DNA from: Comamonadaceae bacterium
Lineage (GTDB): Bacteria; Pseudomonadota; Gammaproteobacteria; Burkholderiales; Burkholderiaceae_C
DNA length: 13,997 nt
Assembly (NCBI GenBank): GCA_947372005.1
Contig: CANBRV010000033.1
Span: forward strand, 1 to 13,997
Direction of reading: 5' to 3'
Positions 1-8,111 of this stretch are shown piece after piece. Both the position numbers and the translations under genes were made by a program. Positions within the stretch are counted from its first letter, which is position 1; every line of letters starts with the position of its first letter. Under the pieces are notes generated by a model. The model was not told the origin of the DNA. It searched no databases and saw only the letters and a list, made by a program, of their open reading frames with translations.

Positions 1-455
1 TATGGATACACCGTTTGATATGCCGCAGTGGCAGCGCCAGACAACAGCTCCCGCACATGGGTACAGCCATCTAAGCCGCCAATCGCTTCTTCAATTTTCT
101 TTTTCCATCCGCGCCCCATTTGCAGACCAATCACGGCACGAATAGGGTCGATAGCGGGGCGGCATTCTAAGTAAGGCGTGTAGGGCATAGCGGCGGCAAT
201 GTCGTGGATGACCATGTCGTCGTCAATGGTGATGCGGATCAGCATGTTGTGAATCGCCGCATCTGCCGGCATCTCGCCTCGATAGCCAAGGCTGATGGGG
301 AAGCTTTTACTGTCGCGCAGTTCGCCTTCAATGTCCCACAAGCCATCCTCGCGCAGATAGCCGCGGTAAGTAATCTTGCGGTCATGCAAATGGCGACGCG
401 GCGCAGGTGCAGGCAAGGTTGGGAGTGCAGTGATGTCTGTCATTTCGGTTTTCAT
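1..455 (-). CDS. DUF2889 family protein (partial, 3' end off the window)
   Basis: An open frame runs from an ATG at 455 to the window edge, giving 151 residues without a stop; the C-terminus is missing. The translation contains LREDGLWDIEGELRDSK, then a short strand region ending RGEMPAD, then IDDDMVIHDI, a GLQMGRGWKKKIEEA helix and GCTHVRELL. I recognise this order from the DUF2889 family, whose members are usually somewhat under 200 residues. No biochemical function is established for the family and I do not assign one. A second in-frame ATG lies at 443; neither start has a good ribosome-binding site. There is no signal peptide or membrane segment, so it is probably cytosolic. It diverges from the aldolase-like gene at 509 with 53 bases between starts, so the two may share a control region. 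Confidence 0.8.
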   Translation of the reverse strand, partial: MKTEMTDITALPTLPAPAPRRHLHDRKITYRGYLREDGLWDIEGELRDSKSFPISLGYRGEMPADAAIHNMLIRITIDDDMVIHDIAAAMPYTPYLECRPAIDPIRAVIGLQMGRGWKKKIEEAIGGLDGCTHVRELLSGAATAAYQTVYP

Positions 456-508
456 GACGTTTATTTTCACTCTAATTTTGATGGATAGACAAAATTTAGA
501 ATGCGAGT
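456..508. other. Divergent intergenic region, probable promoters
   Basis: These 53 AT-rich bases separate the divergent starts of the DUF2889 gene (minus) and the aldolase-like gene (plus). Promoters for both must lie here or inside the opposing gene. I see only weak hexamer matches: TAGAAT at 497-502 on the plus strand has no -35 at proper spacing, and on the minus strand a TTGTCT is followed about 18 bases on by GAAAAT. No clear inverted repeat or operator is visible. Confidence 0.3.
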
Positions 509-1276
509 ATGAATACATCCACAAAATCAACCGATATTGCCCATCACTTTCACCCTGACGAATGGGCCGCTCGCCAAGAGCTTGCCTATTGCTATCGTGT
601 CTTTGCCATGCTTGGTTGGACGGAGATGATCTACAACCACATCACCGTGCGCTTGCCAACCAGCGTGAGCGGCGGTGAAAAGCAATTTTTGATTAATCCG
701 TTTGGACTGCATTACTCGGAAGTGACGCCAGAGAATTTAATCAAAACGAATCTGGCGGGCGATAACCTGAGCAACAGCCCCTACCCCGTGAACCCTGCTG
801 GCATTGGCGTTCACGCGGCTATCCACCAAGCAATTGATGGTGCGCACTGCGTGATGCACATGCACACCACAGCGGGCGTGGCGGTGGCGTGCACGGCGAC
901 GGGCCTCGCGCAAAACAATTTTTACTCAGCGCAGCTTCATAACTTAGTGGCGTACCACGACTTTGAAGGCATCACGATTCACCCCGAAGAATTGCCCCGT
1001 TTGATTGCAAACATGGGCGACAAGCCGCTTTTGATTTTGCGTAATCACGGGCTTTTAGCTGTAGGCGAGACACTACCTCTTGCCTTTGCGCGAATGTGGA
1101 CACTACAACGAGCTTGCGAAATTCAATTGGCGCAATCAAGTTTGGGAGCGGCAATTCCTGTACCCGAGGCTGTTGCAATAAAGACCACGCGGGACTCGTT
1201 CCAATTTAACCCAAACACAGGCGCAGGACAGGATGTGTTTGATGCCCTTGTACGGCTTTTGCCAAGCAAGCCGTAA
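509..1276 (+). CDS. Class II aldolase/adducin family protein
   Basis: This 255-residue protein has the fold signature of class II aldolases and adducin heads (COG0235). The metal-binding histidines are visible: His117 and His119 in VMHMHT and His180 in LRNHGL. They match His92, His94 and His155 of E. coli L-fuculose-phosphate aldolase with a constant offset of 25. The aldolase catalytic Glu73 falls at Gly98 (NPAGIGVH), so the usual catalytic residue is absent, as in adducin-like members. The protein may therefore bind metal and substrate without being a standard aldolase; its substrate is unknown. There is no signal peptide, so it should be cytosolic. The ATG at 509 leaves a normal family N-terminus (WAARQELAYCYRVFAMLGW). 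The ribosome-binding site is weak (GCGAG just upstream). It diverges from the DUF2889 gene and lies 84 bases before the efflux adaptor. Confidence 0.85.
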   Translation: MNTSTKSTDIAHHFHPDEWAARQELAYCYRVFAMLGWTEMIYNHITVRLPTSVSGGEKQFLINPFGLHYSEVTPENLIKTNLAGDNLSNSPYPVNPAGIGVHAAIHQAIDGAHCVMHMHTTAGVAVACTATGLAQNNFYSAQLHNLVAYHDFEGITIHPEELPRLIANMGDKPLLILRNHGLLAVGETLPLAFARMWTLQRACEIQLAQSSLGAAIPVPEAVAIKTTRDSFQFNPNTGAGQDVFDALVRLLPSKP

Positions 1277-1360
1277 TTGCTGGGATGCTTCCCTCTCAAT
1301 AATCAACGTTTCGTCGCAAGCCACTGGTGTTGCGGCTGCAGATCTGGACAATCACTACTT

Positions 1361-2506
1361 ATGAAAATCCCTTCTCTACCTAAATGGCTCAAATGGGCAC
1401 TAACTATTCTCATTATTGTTGGTATCGTCATGTTCATTGGCAAGGGGATCGCCAATCGCAAAGCTGCCGCTAATGCTTTAGCCGCTGCAGCAGAGGCAAA
1501 GAAAGCTAACATCAGCATTGAGTTGGTCGTATCTGACACAGTCATCGCCAAGACCATCACACTATCCAATGGATTACCCATTTCAGGGAACGTAAGAGCT
1601 GCAAACAATGCTGTCGTTAAGGCCAAAGTAGCAGGTGAGCTGCGCGGCCTCGTTGTGCGCGAGGGCGATACGGTTGCTGCAGGCCAATTATTGGCCACGA
1701 TTGACACAACAGAGTTTTTAGCGCGTCAAAATCAAGCGCAAAAAACAGCTGATGCAGCAAAAGCACAGGTAGATATTGCACAAAAGAATTTTGATAACAA
1801 TAAATCTCTTGTCGAGCAAAACTTTATCTCTAAAACGGCACTTGATACATCATTAGCTACGTTAGAGGGAGCTAAGGCAAGCTATGCAGCGGCTGTGGCA
1901 GGTGTCGATGTAGCCAAAAAATCTCTAGACGACACTAAAGTATTCGCACCTATTGGTGGCCTGATCTCGGTACGTAACACACAGCCAGGTGAGCGCGTCG
2001 GTATAGACGCCCGCATTGTGGAAATTGTTGATCTGTCCCGTTTAGAACTAGAAGCTGCGATTGCGCCAAGCGACTCAGTCGCGGTGCGTGTGGGTCAAAC
2101 TGCACTGCTAGACATTGAAGGCACAAGCAAAGCCGTACGAGCTCGCGTGGTGCGCGTCAATCCTGCCGCGACTGCAGGCTCACGTGCAGTCTTAGTTTAT
2201 TTGGCACTGGAGAGCGCGGCAGGCTTGCGCCAAGGCTTGTTTGCTCAGGGCACGCTTGCTACAAGCAAGGTAGATGCTTTAGCCGTGCCCATGGATGCGG
2301 TGCGCAATGACAAGCCCGCACCCTACGTACAAATAGTCGAGAACAAAAAAGTGGCACATAAAACGGTAACGCTTGGTGCGCGTGGCACTGCTGGCGGCAT
2401 CGATTACGTGGCGGTACAAGGCATAGAGAACGGCGCAGTAGTGCTGCAAGGCAATGTGGGAGCGGTGCGCGAAGGCGTGTCGGTCACAACGACTAAGGTG
2501 AACTGA
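1361..2506 (+). CDS. RND efflux periplasmic adaptor subunit (membrane fusion protein)
   Basis: This is the periplasmic adaptor that would link the RND permease encoded next to a TolC channel. The 381-residue protein opens with a basic stretch and one hydrophobic segment (about residues 11-27, LTILIIVGIVMFIG), acting as a signal anchor; there is no lipobox cysteine. Next come a lipoyl-type half-domain (about 83-115, VKAKVAGELRGLVVREGD), an Ala/Lys/Asp-rich helical hairpin (about 116-190), the second lipoyl half (VFAPIGGLISVRNTQPGERV), a beta-barrel domain and a membrane-proximal domain. I chose the ATG at 1361. A longer reading from TTG at 1277 adds 28 residues with three cysteines that do not resemble an adaptor N-terminus. 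No clear ribosome-binding site is seen. One base separates its stop from the permease ATG, so the two are almost certainly co-expressed. The transported substrate cannot be told from sequence. Confidence 0.9.
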   Translation: MKIPSLPKWLKWALTILIIVGIVMFIGKGIANRKAAANALAAAAEAKKANISIELVVSDTVIAKTITLSNGLPISGNVRAANNAVVKAKVAGELRGLVVREGDTVAAGQLLATIDTTEFLARQNQAQKTADAAKAQVDIAQKNFDNNKSLVEQNFISKTALDTSLATLEGAKASYAAAVAGVDVAKKSLDDTKVFAPIGGLISVRNTQPGERVGIDARIVEIVDLSRLELEAAIAPSDSVAVRVGQTALLDIEGTSKAVRARVVRVNPAATAGSRAVLVYLALESAAGLRQGLFAQGTLATSKVDALAVPMDAVRNDKPAPYVQIVENKKVAHKTVTLGARGTAGGIDYVAVQGIENGAVVLQGNVGAVREGVSVTTTKVN

Positions 2507-2507
2507 T

Positions 2508-5500
2508 ATGTGGTTCACCCGCGTTTCACTTCAAAATCCGGTCTTCGCGACCATGATGATGCTATTGCTCGTCGTGCTTGGTGCGTTCTCCATTCAAAAC
2601 CTCAAGGTCGATCAATTTCCCAATATCGATATCCCTGTCGTAGTAATATCTACTGAGTACCCTGGCGCATCGCCCGAGGTGGTAGAGAGTGAAGTCAGTA
2701 AAAAGATCGAAGAAGGTGTAAACGCAGTAGCCGGCATTAGTGCCGTCACATCGCGTAGCTACGAAAACCTCTCAGTTGTTGTATTGGAGTTCCAACTCAC
2801 CGTTGATGGTCGCCAAGCCGCCATTGATGTACGCGAAAAAGTCGCCGCCATCAAACCCAATTTACGCGCCGAGGTGAAAGAGCCGCGTGTGCAGCGCTTT
2901 GATCCATCTAGCAAGGCTGTATGGTCGGTCGCTGTGCTACCGCAAAAAAGTGCAAGCGGCAAAACACAAAGTGCGGTCGAACTCACCAATTGGGCTGATC
3001 AGGTGTTTAAAAAGCGCTTGGAGAATGTACGCGGCGTAGGTGCTGTGTCGATTGTGGGGGGCACCAAACGCGAGATCAATCTCTATCTGAATCCACAAGC
3101 AATGGAGAGCCTAGGCATTACAGCTGATCAAGTAGTCAATGCTGTCAAAGGCGAAAATCAAGACCTGCCCGTGGGTGCTATTCGTAATCTCACGCAAGAG
3201 CGTACCGTGCAAATTGATGCGCGGATGAAGACCCCAACCGATTTTGAAAACATCATCATCACGCGCAAAGGCGGTGCTGCTGTTCGATTGAGCCAAGTGG
3301 CACGCGTATCAGATGGAGCGCCTGAGCTGGAGAGCGTTGCGCTATACAACGGCGAACGTACGCTCTTGCTATCGGTTCAAAAATCTCAAGACGAAAACAC
3401 CATTGCGGTGGTTGATGGCCTCAATCAAACCTTAAAAGACATGCAAGCCCAGCTCAAAGCTGCGGGCAATGAGAACATCCGATTAGAGACAGTGGCAGAC
3501 ACGTCGCGCCCTATCCGCGTTGGCGTGGATAACGTGCGGCGCACGCTGATTGAAGGTGCTTTGCTCACCATCTTGATCGTATTTTTGTTTTTAAATTCAT
3601 GGCGTTCAACCGTCATTACGGGACTCACGCTACCTATTTCATTGATCGCCACATTTCTTTTTATGAACATGTTTGGTTTCACCATCAACATGATCACTTT
3701 GATGGCGCTATCGCTATGCGTGGGGCTATTGATTGATGATGCCATTGTGGTGCGAGAGAACATTGTGCGTCACGTGCAAATGGGTAAAACGCCATATGAC
3801 GCATCGATGGAAGGCACAAAGGAAATTGGTCTTGCGGTACTGGCGACCACGCTGTCCATCGTGGCTGTGTTCTTGCCTGTAGGTTTTATGGGCGGCATCA
3901 TTGGCAAGTTTTTCCATCAGTTTGGCATCACGATTGTTGCGGCAGTTTTGGTCTCTATGTTTGTCAGCTTTACGCTAGATCCGATGCTGTCATCCATTTG
4001 GCATGATCCTGCTATTGACCAGCACGGCAAGCCCAAAGCTCCTCCCACCACACGCATGGAAAAGCTGTACGAGATGAGCATTGGCCGCGTGACAGGCTGG
4101 TTTGACCGTGCAACCACTTGGTTAGAACATCAATACCAGCATGCCTTGCGCTGGTCCTTGGCACACAAAGCCGCAACCGTTTGGGCTGCTGTTCTGATCT
4201 TTGTGGGCAGCATCATGATGGTGCCACTACTGGGCACGGAGTTTGTCCCTAAAGCAGATTTTTCTGAAACTTCCATCAATTTCTATACGCCTGTAGGCTC
4301 ATCACTAGAGAACACCGAAGCCAAAGTCAAACAAGTAGAGAGCATCGTGCGTGAGTTCCCCGAAGTACGTTACACGCTCTCTACTGTCAACGCAGGTACA
4401 GCTAGCGGCAAAATCTACGCCAGCATGTATGTGCGATTGGTTGATAGAAAAAATCGCAGCCTCTCGGTCGATCAAATGTCGGCTACCTTGCGTGATCGCT
4501 TAAGCAAAATTGCAGGCATTACGGTGACGCATGTGGGCTTGTTAGATGCCGTGGGTGGCAACAAACAAGTCGAGTTTTCGCTGACTGGCACAGACCAGCG
4601 TGAGCTAGAGCGTTTAGCCACTGTGGTCATGGAAAAAGTACGCGGGGTCAAAGGCTTGGTAGATTTAGACTCGAGCATGAAGGCTAACAAACCCACGATT
4701 GACGTAGAGATCAAGCGCGATCTGGCAACCGATGCAGGGCTTTCAACTGCACAAATTGGCGCTCAATTGCGGACACTGGTAGCAGGGCAGACCGTTGGCA
4801 ACTGGCGCGCACAAAACGACCAAACCTATGACGTGAATGTCCGGCTTGCACCTGACAGCCGCCGTTCACCTGCTGATCTTGGGCGCTTGCCTTTTGTGGT
4901 CGGATCTAGCGCAGATGGAACTTCTCGCGTGGTACGCCTCAATCAAGTTGCAAACGTCATCGAATCAACAGGCGCCAATCAAATCAACCGCCGCGACTTG
5001 CAGCGCGAAGTAGCAATCAACGCCAACGTGTACGGCGCAGCCGGAGGCGAAGTCTCGGCTGGCATCAAAACTGAACTGGAATCGATTAACTTTCCACCGG
5101 GCTATAGCTATCAATTTAGTGGATCTACCAAAAACATGACTGAGTCGTTTGGTTATGCCATTTCGGCTTTGCTCATGGCCATCATCTTTATCTATATGGT
5201 GCTGGCAAGCCAGTTTAAAAGCTTTATACAGCCCATTGCGCTCATGAGCTCACTCCCTCTCACCCTTATCGGCGTCGTGATCGCTTTGATGGCTTTCAGA
5301 TCAACGCTATCCATGTTCTCCATCATTGGCGTCATCATGCTGATGGGTTTAGTCACCAAAAATGCCATTTTGCTCGTGGATTTTGCTATTCGGTCACGCG
5401 AAGAGGGCATGGAACGAGGAGAGGCCCTCTTGCATGCTGCCAAGGTCCGGCTGCGTCCGATTTTGATGACGACGCTCGCGATGATCTTTGGTATGGTTCC

Positions 5501-5693
5501 GCTAGCTTTTGCCCTAACCGAAGGCTCTGAACAACGTGCACCCATGGGGCAGGCTGTCATTGGCGGCGTGATCACCTCGTCTATCTTAACGCTGGTGGTC
5601 GTTCCCGTGATTTATTGCTACTTAGATGATTTAACCGTTTGGGCCAGAAACAAGTGGACAGGCGGACACAAATCTTCACATGCACCCAAGTAA
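2508..5693 (+). CDS. RND efflux permease subunit (HAE1/AcrB-type)
   Basis: This is the inner-membrane proton-driven pump of a tripartite efflux system. At 1061 residues it is full length for the AcrB-like family. The first membrane helix is at about 11-30, followed by the porter-domain start (QFPNIDIPVVVISTEYPGAS). The TM4 proton-relay pair is Asp410-Asp411 in GLLIDDAIVV, matching AcrB Asp407/408. The TM10 lysine is Lys951 in GLVTKNAILLVDFA, matching AcrB Lys940. RLRPILMTTLA (981 onward) matches the TM11 region. Two large periplasmic loops (about 31-340 and 575-880) interrupt the helix blocks, showing the usual internal duplication. A Pro/Lys-rich cytosolic linker (about 503-516) joins the halves. 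AAGG at 2495-2498, 9 bases before the ATG, serves as ribosome-binding site inside the adaptor gene. All key residues are intact, so an active pump is expected; drug versus other substrate is undetermined. Confidence 0.95.
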   Translation: MWFTRVSLQNPVFATMMMLLLVVLGAFSIQNLKVDQFPNIDIPVVVISTEYPGASPEVVESEVSKKIEEGVNAVAGISAVTSRSYENLSVVVLEFQLTVDGRQAAIDVREKVAAIKPNLRAEVKEPRVQRFDPSSKAVWSVAVLPQKSASGKTQSAVELTNWADQVFKKRLENVRGVGAVSIVGGTKREINLYLNPQAMESLGITADQVVNAVKGENQDLPVGAIRNLTQERTVQIDARMKTPTDFENIIITRKGGAAVRLSQVARVSDGAPELESVALYNGERTLLLSVQKSQDENTIAVVDGLNQTLKDMQAQLKAAGNENIRLETVADTSRPIRVGVDNVRRTLIEGALLTILIVFLFLNSWRSTVITGLTLPISLIATFLFMNMFGFTINMITLMALSLCVGLLIDDAIVVRENIVRHVQMGKTPYDASMEGTKEIGLAVLATTLSIVAVFLPVGFMGGIIGKFFHQFGITIVAAVLVSMFVSFTLDPMLSSIWHDPAIDQHGKPKAPPTTRMEKLYEMSIGRVTGWFDRATTWLEHQYQHALRWSLAHKAATVWAAVLIFVGSIMMVPLLGTEFVPKADFSETSINFYTPVGSSLENTEAKVKQVESIVREFPEVRYTLSTVNAGTASGKIYASMYVRLVDRKNRSLSVDQMSATLRDRLSKIAGITVTHVGLLDAVGGNKQVEFSLTGTDQRELERLATVVMEKVRGVKGLVDLDSSMKANKPTIDVEIKRDLATDAGLSTAQIGAQLRTLVAGQTVGNWRAQNDQTYDVNVRLAPDSRRSPADLGRLPFVVGSSADGTSRVVRLNQVANVIESTGANQINRRDLQREVAINANVYGAAGGEVSAGIKTELESINFPPGYSYQFSGSTKNMTESFGYAISALLMAIIFIYMVLASQFKSFIQPIALMSSLPLTLIGVVIALMAFRSTLSMFSIIGVIMLMGLVTKNAILLVDFAIRSREEGMERGEALLHAAKVRLRPILMTTLAMIFGMVPLAFALTEGSEQRAPMGQAVIGGVITSSILTLVVVPVIYCYLDDLTVWARNKWTGGHKSSHAPK

Positions 5694-5705
5694 AATGTTC
5701 CCCCT

Positions 5706-6383
5706 ATGACTCACACAGAACTCTCCCCATTAGACCTCGCTCGCTTCAACATGATTGAGCAGCAAATCCGCCCTTGGAATGTACTTGATACACGCGTACT
5801 AGAGCTGTTATCTGAAGTGAAGCGAGAGGACTTCGTTCCCGCATCGAATAAAAGCCTTGCTTTTGGCGATTTTGAACTGCCACTAGGGCACGGTGCAGCA
5901 ATGCTCTCACCAAAGGTGGAAGCTCGGTTGCTACAGGATCTCAAACTGAACGGCACAGAGTCTGTGCTTGAAATTGGTACTGGCTCAGGTTATATGGCCG
6001 CGCTTTTGGCGCGTCTATCACACCACGTGACAACATTAGAAATCCAGCCTGCGTTGGCGGCGCAAGCCTCACAAAATTTAGCGCATGCAGTGGTGGCCAA
6101 TGTAGATGTCAAAGTGGCCGATGGCTCGAACGCGGAGGCTATTGCTGGTGAATTTGATGTGATCGTACTGTCAGGCTCAGTTGCAAATATTCCTACAAAT
6201 TTGCTCGCCAAACTCAAAATGGGTGGTCGCTTAGCCGCCATTGTGGGCGATGAACCTGTGATGCGTATGACGCTTATCACCCGCACAGGCCAAGGCACGC
6301 AAGGCTTGCAAACCGTAGAGCCTTGGGACACGCTTGCGCCTAGGCTTGCAGGTTTTCCTGAAAACGACAAGTTTGCGTTTTAA
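5706..6383 (+). CDS. PCMT-like SAM-dependent methyltransferase
   Basis: This 225-residue protein belongs to the protein-L-isoaspartate O-methyltransferase (PCMT) family. The SAM-binding motif I is clear at residues 87-96 (VLEIGTGSGY), followed by the acidic end of strand 2 (TTLEIQPAL), a DVIVLSG strand and GGRLAAIVGD. The N-terminus ARFNMIEQQIRPWNVLD fits the form I recall from Burkholderiales. The family substrate-loop motif GQTISQP is replaced by GAAMLSP (63-69), so the Thr and Ser conserved in true repair enzymes become Ala65 and Leu67. Isoaspartate repair activity is therefore uncertain; another methyl acceptor is possible. The gene lies 12 bases after the permease and 21 before the rhodanese gene, all co-directional. 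No Shine-Dalgarno sequence precedes the ATG; the spacer ends in CCCCCT. No signal peptide, so cytosolic. Confidence 0.85.
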   Translation: MTHTELSPLDLARFNMIEQQIRPWNVLDTRVLELLSEVKREDFVPASNKSLAFGDFELPLGHGAAMLSPKVEARLLQDLKLNGTESVLEIGTGSGYMAALLARLSHHVTTLEIQPALAAQASQNLAHAVVANVDVKVADGSNAEAIAGEFDVIVLSGSVANIPTNLLAKLKMGGRLAAIVGDEPVMRMTLITRTGQGTQGLQTVEPWDTLAPRLAGFPENDKFAF

Positions 6384-6404
6384 GTTTTTAAATTAACCGC
6401 TCTT

Positions 6405-6740
6405 ATGATTCCGCAAATAAATCCTTCACAGTTCCAAGCATGGGTTGCTACTCAAAGTGCGCCTGTCACCTTGCTAGATGTGCGGGAAGGCTGGGAAGTG
6501 CAGACAGCAAGCGTTACAGCCGATGGCTTTGTCATCAAACACATCCCCATGAATGACACGCCTGCACGTTTAGCCGAATTAAATGCAGACAGTCCAATTG
6601 CTTGCTTATGCCATCACGGCGCACGAAGCCAGCGTGTCGCACAGTTCTTGTTGCAATACGAATTCACAAACGTCATCAACATTGCGGGCGGTATTGCTGC
6701 GTGGGCGCAAACCGTCGATCACAGTATTCCTCAGTATTGA
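6405..6740 (+). CDS. Single-domain rhodanese-like protein
   Basis: This 111-residue protein is one rhodanese domain, like GlpE, which moves sulfane sulfur to thiol or cyanide acceptors. LLDVREGWEV (23-32) is the CH2A-type motif. The active-site loop is CHHGARS, with Cys69 as the expected persulfide-carrying residue; Cys67 sits two residues before it (CLCHHGARS). The GGIAAW motif near residues 95-100 closes the domain. No signal peptide is present, so it is cytosolic. It lies 21 bases after the PCMT-like gene and 30 before the TolC gene, co-directional with the whole efflux set. The upstream spacer is AT-rich and has no evident ribosome-binding site, so translation may depend on readthrough from the gene before. 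Sulfur donor and acceptor are unknown; the link with efflux is by position only. Confidence 0.88.
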   Translation: MIPQINPSQFQAWVATQSAPVTLLDVREGWEVQTASVTADGFVIKHIPMNDTPARLAELNADSPIACLCHHGARSQRVAQFLLQYEFTNVINIAGGIAAWAQTVDHSIPQY

Positions 6741-6757
6741 TATTTTTAGTTGTTCAC

Positions 6758-6762
6758 AAAGG
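6758..6762 (+). promoter_or_regulatory. Ribosome-binding site for the TolC gene
   Basis: AAAGG ends 8 bases before the ATG at 6771. It supports that start over an upstream in-frame TTG at 6750, which has no such site and would put seven extra residues before the signal peptide. Confidence 0.6.
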
Positions 6763-6770
6763 CACACTCA

Positions 6771-8111
6771 ATGAAGCGTTTTTCTCTCTCACTTCTCGCA
6801 GCTAGCGTAGCGCTCAGCCTAGCCGCTCATAGTGCGTCAGCGCAAAGCCTTTCAGAGCTTTACGAATCAGCGCGTAGCTTTGATGCGACTTTTCTGTCCG
6901 CCAAAGCGCAATTCGATGCTAATGTGGCTCTTGCTGATCAAGCCAAGGCAAATATCTTGCCTACTATTGGTTTTAGTAGCACAATTTCTCGCTCGGACTT
7001 TGAGCCTCAAGCTATTGGAAGCACCGCCCCTGCAGCTGAGCGATTTTTTGGTACGCGAAGCTACGGCGTTACAGCAACACAACCGCTTTACCGCCCTGGC
7101 AATTTAGCAACCTACAACCAAGGTCAGAAGCAACTCTTAATTGCTGATGCCGCGCTTCAAGCAGCCGAGCAAGACTTGATGATCCGTCTCTCACAAGCCT
7201 ACTTTGATGTGCTGGCCAGCAAAGACAGCTTAACTTTAGTGCGCGCACAAAAGGCCGCTGTGGCTGAGCAACTGGCTTCGGCTAAGCGAAATTTTGAAGT
7301 GGGCACATCCACCATCACCGACACCAATGAAGCGCAAGCACGTTTCGATTTGAGTCGCGCACAAGAAATTGCAGCTGAAAATGATTTACGCGTCAAGCAA
7401 TTGGCACTCAATACGTTGGTGGGCAAGCCTGAAGTGCAACCCTATGGTTTGCGCATAGGAGCATCCTTACCCCTACTCAAAGACGGCGATATGGATCAAT
7501 GGGTAGACCTTTCCCAGCAAGCACACCCCAGTGTGCGTTCGGCACAAATGGCTTTAGATGTAGCGGTACTAGAGAACGATAAATCACGTGCAGGTCACAA
7601 ACCAACAGTAGATGGATTTATTAGCGCAACAAATACTACGAACATGTCGGGTACGACACTTGCTCAAACGGATTCTCGCAGCGTGTTAAGCCAAGCAGGC
7701 GTCACACTGACCATCCCACTGTTTGCAGGTTTTGCAACACAAAATCGCTTAAAGCAAACGTTGGCATTAGAAGAAAAAGCTCGCATCGATCTAGAAAATG
7801 CAAAGCGCACTGTAGCCCAATCAACTCGTACGGCCTACTTCGGCGTCGTGTCTGGGCTTAGCTCTGTGAGTGCTTATGAAGCGGCTGAGAAATCAAGTCA
7901 AAGCGCCTTGGACTCCAACAAGCTTGGGTACCAAGTTGGGGTGCGTATCAATATCGATGTGCTGAACGCACAGAGTCAGCTCTATCAAACCAAAAAAGAT
8001 TTAGCCGCGGCACGCTACAACGTGTTGCTTGGTCAACTCAAGCTTCGTCAAGCTAATGGCAGCTTAAAGGAGGCAGACCTTAGCACCATTAATACGCTAC
8101 TTGCAAAGTAA
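6771..8111 (+). CDS. TolC family outer-membrane channel protein
   Basis: This 446-residue protein is a TolC-type outer-membrane factor: three copies form a barrel in the outer membrane and a long periplasmic alpha tunnel. It starts with a clean Sec signal peptide, MKRFSLSLLAASVALSLAAH, with likely cleavage after ASA at residue 24. The mature N-terminus QSLSELYESARSFDATFLSA is typical of the family. Two repeated helical-hairpin modules follow, with the helix pattern LIRLSQAYFDVLASKDSL in the first and TRTAYFGVVSGLSSVSAYEAA in the second, and YQVGVRINIDVLNAQSQLY near the end. Length is normal for the type I secretion/efflux TolC group. It could serve the RND pump encoded upstream, or several pumps, as TolC does elsewhere. 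Its stop codon directly abuts that of waaA on the other strand, leaving no room for a separate terminator. Confidence 0.92.
   Translation: MKRFSLSLLAASVALSLAAHSASAQSLSELYESARSFDATFLSAKAQFDANVALADQAKANILPTIGFSSTISRSDFEPQAIGSTAPAAERFFGTRSYGVTATQPLYRPGNLATYNQGQKQLLIADAALQAAEQDLMIRLSQAYFDVLASKDSLTLVRAQKAAVAEQLASAKRNFEVGTSTITDTNEAQARFDLSRAQEIAAENDLRVKQLALNTLVGKPEVQPYGLRIGASLPLLKDGDMDQWVDLSQQAHPSVRSAQMALDVAVLENDKSRAGHKPTVDGFISATNTTNMSGTTLAQTDSRSVLSQAGVTLTIPLFAGFATQNRLKQTLALEEKARIDLENAKRTVAQSTRTAYFGVVSGLSSVSAYEAAEKSSQSALDSNKLGYQVGVRINIDVLNAQSQLYQTKKDLAAARYNVLLGQLKLRQANGSLKEADLSTINTLLAK

Noticed and set aside
204..488. 94-codon plus-strand open frame opposite the DUF2889 gene
   Set aside because: It is antisense to a frame with clear family motifs; its own translation is low-complexity and unlike any family I know.
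1313..1336. Possible small hairpin (GCAA...CACTGGTG...TTGC) after the aldolase-like gene
   Set aside because: The stem is interrupted, its loop is too small and no T run follows, so it is not a credible terminator.
1277..1360. In-frame TTG-started extension of the efflux adaptor, and a weak promoter (TTGCTG, AATAAT) in the same gap
   Set aside because: The extra 28 residues do not resemble an adaptor N-terminus, and the ATG at 1361 begins a normal signal anchor. The hexamers match poorly and are only 15 bases apart, so I do not call a promoter.
3425..3763. Minus-strand open frame within the RND permease gene, with similar ones elsewhere in the gene
   Set aside because: These are shadows of a long conserved coding frame; the translations match nothing and have no ribosome-binding sites.
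8047..8063. AGCTT-CGTC-AAGCT hairpin near the end of tolC as a terminator
   Set aside because: Only five base pairs, inside the coding region, with no T run after it.
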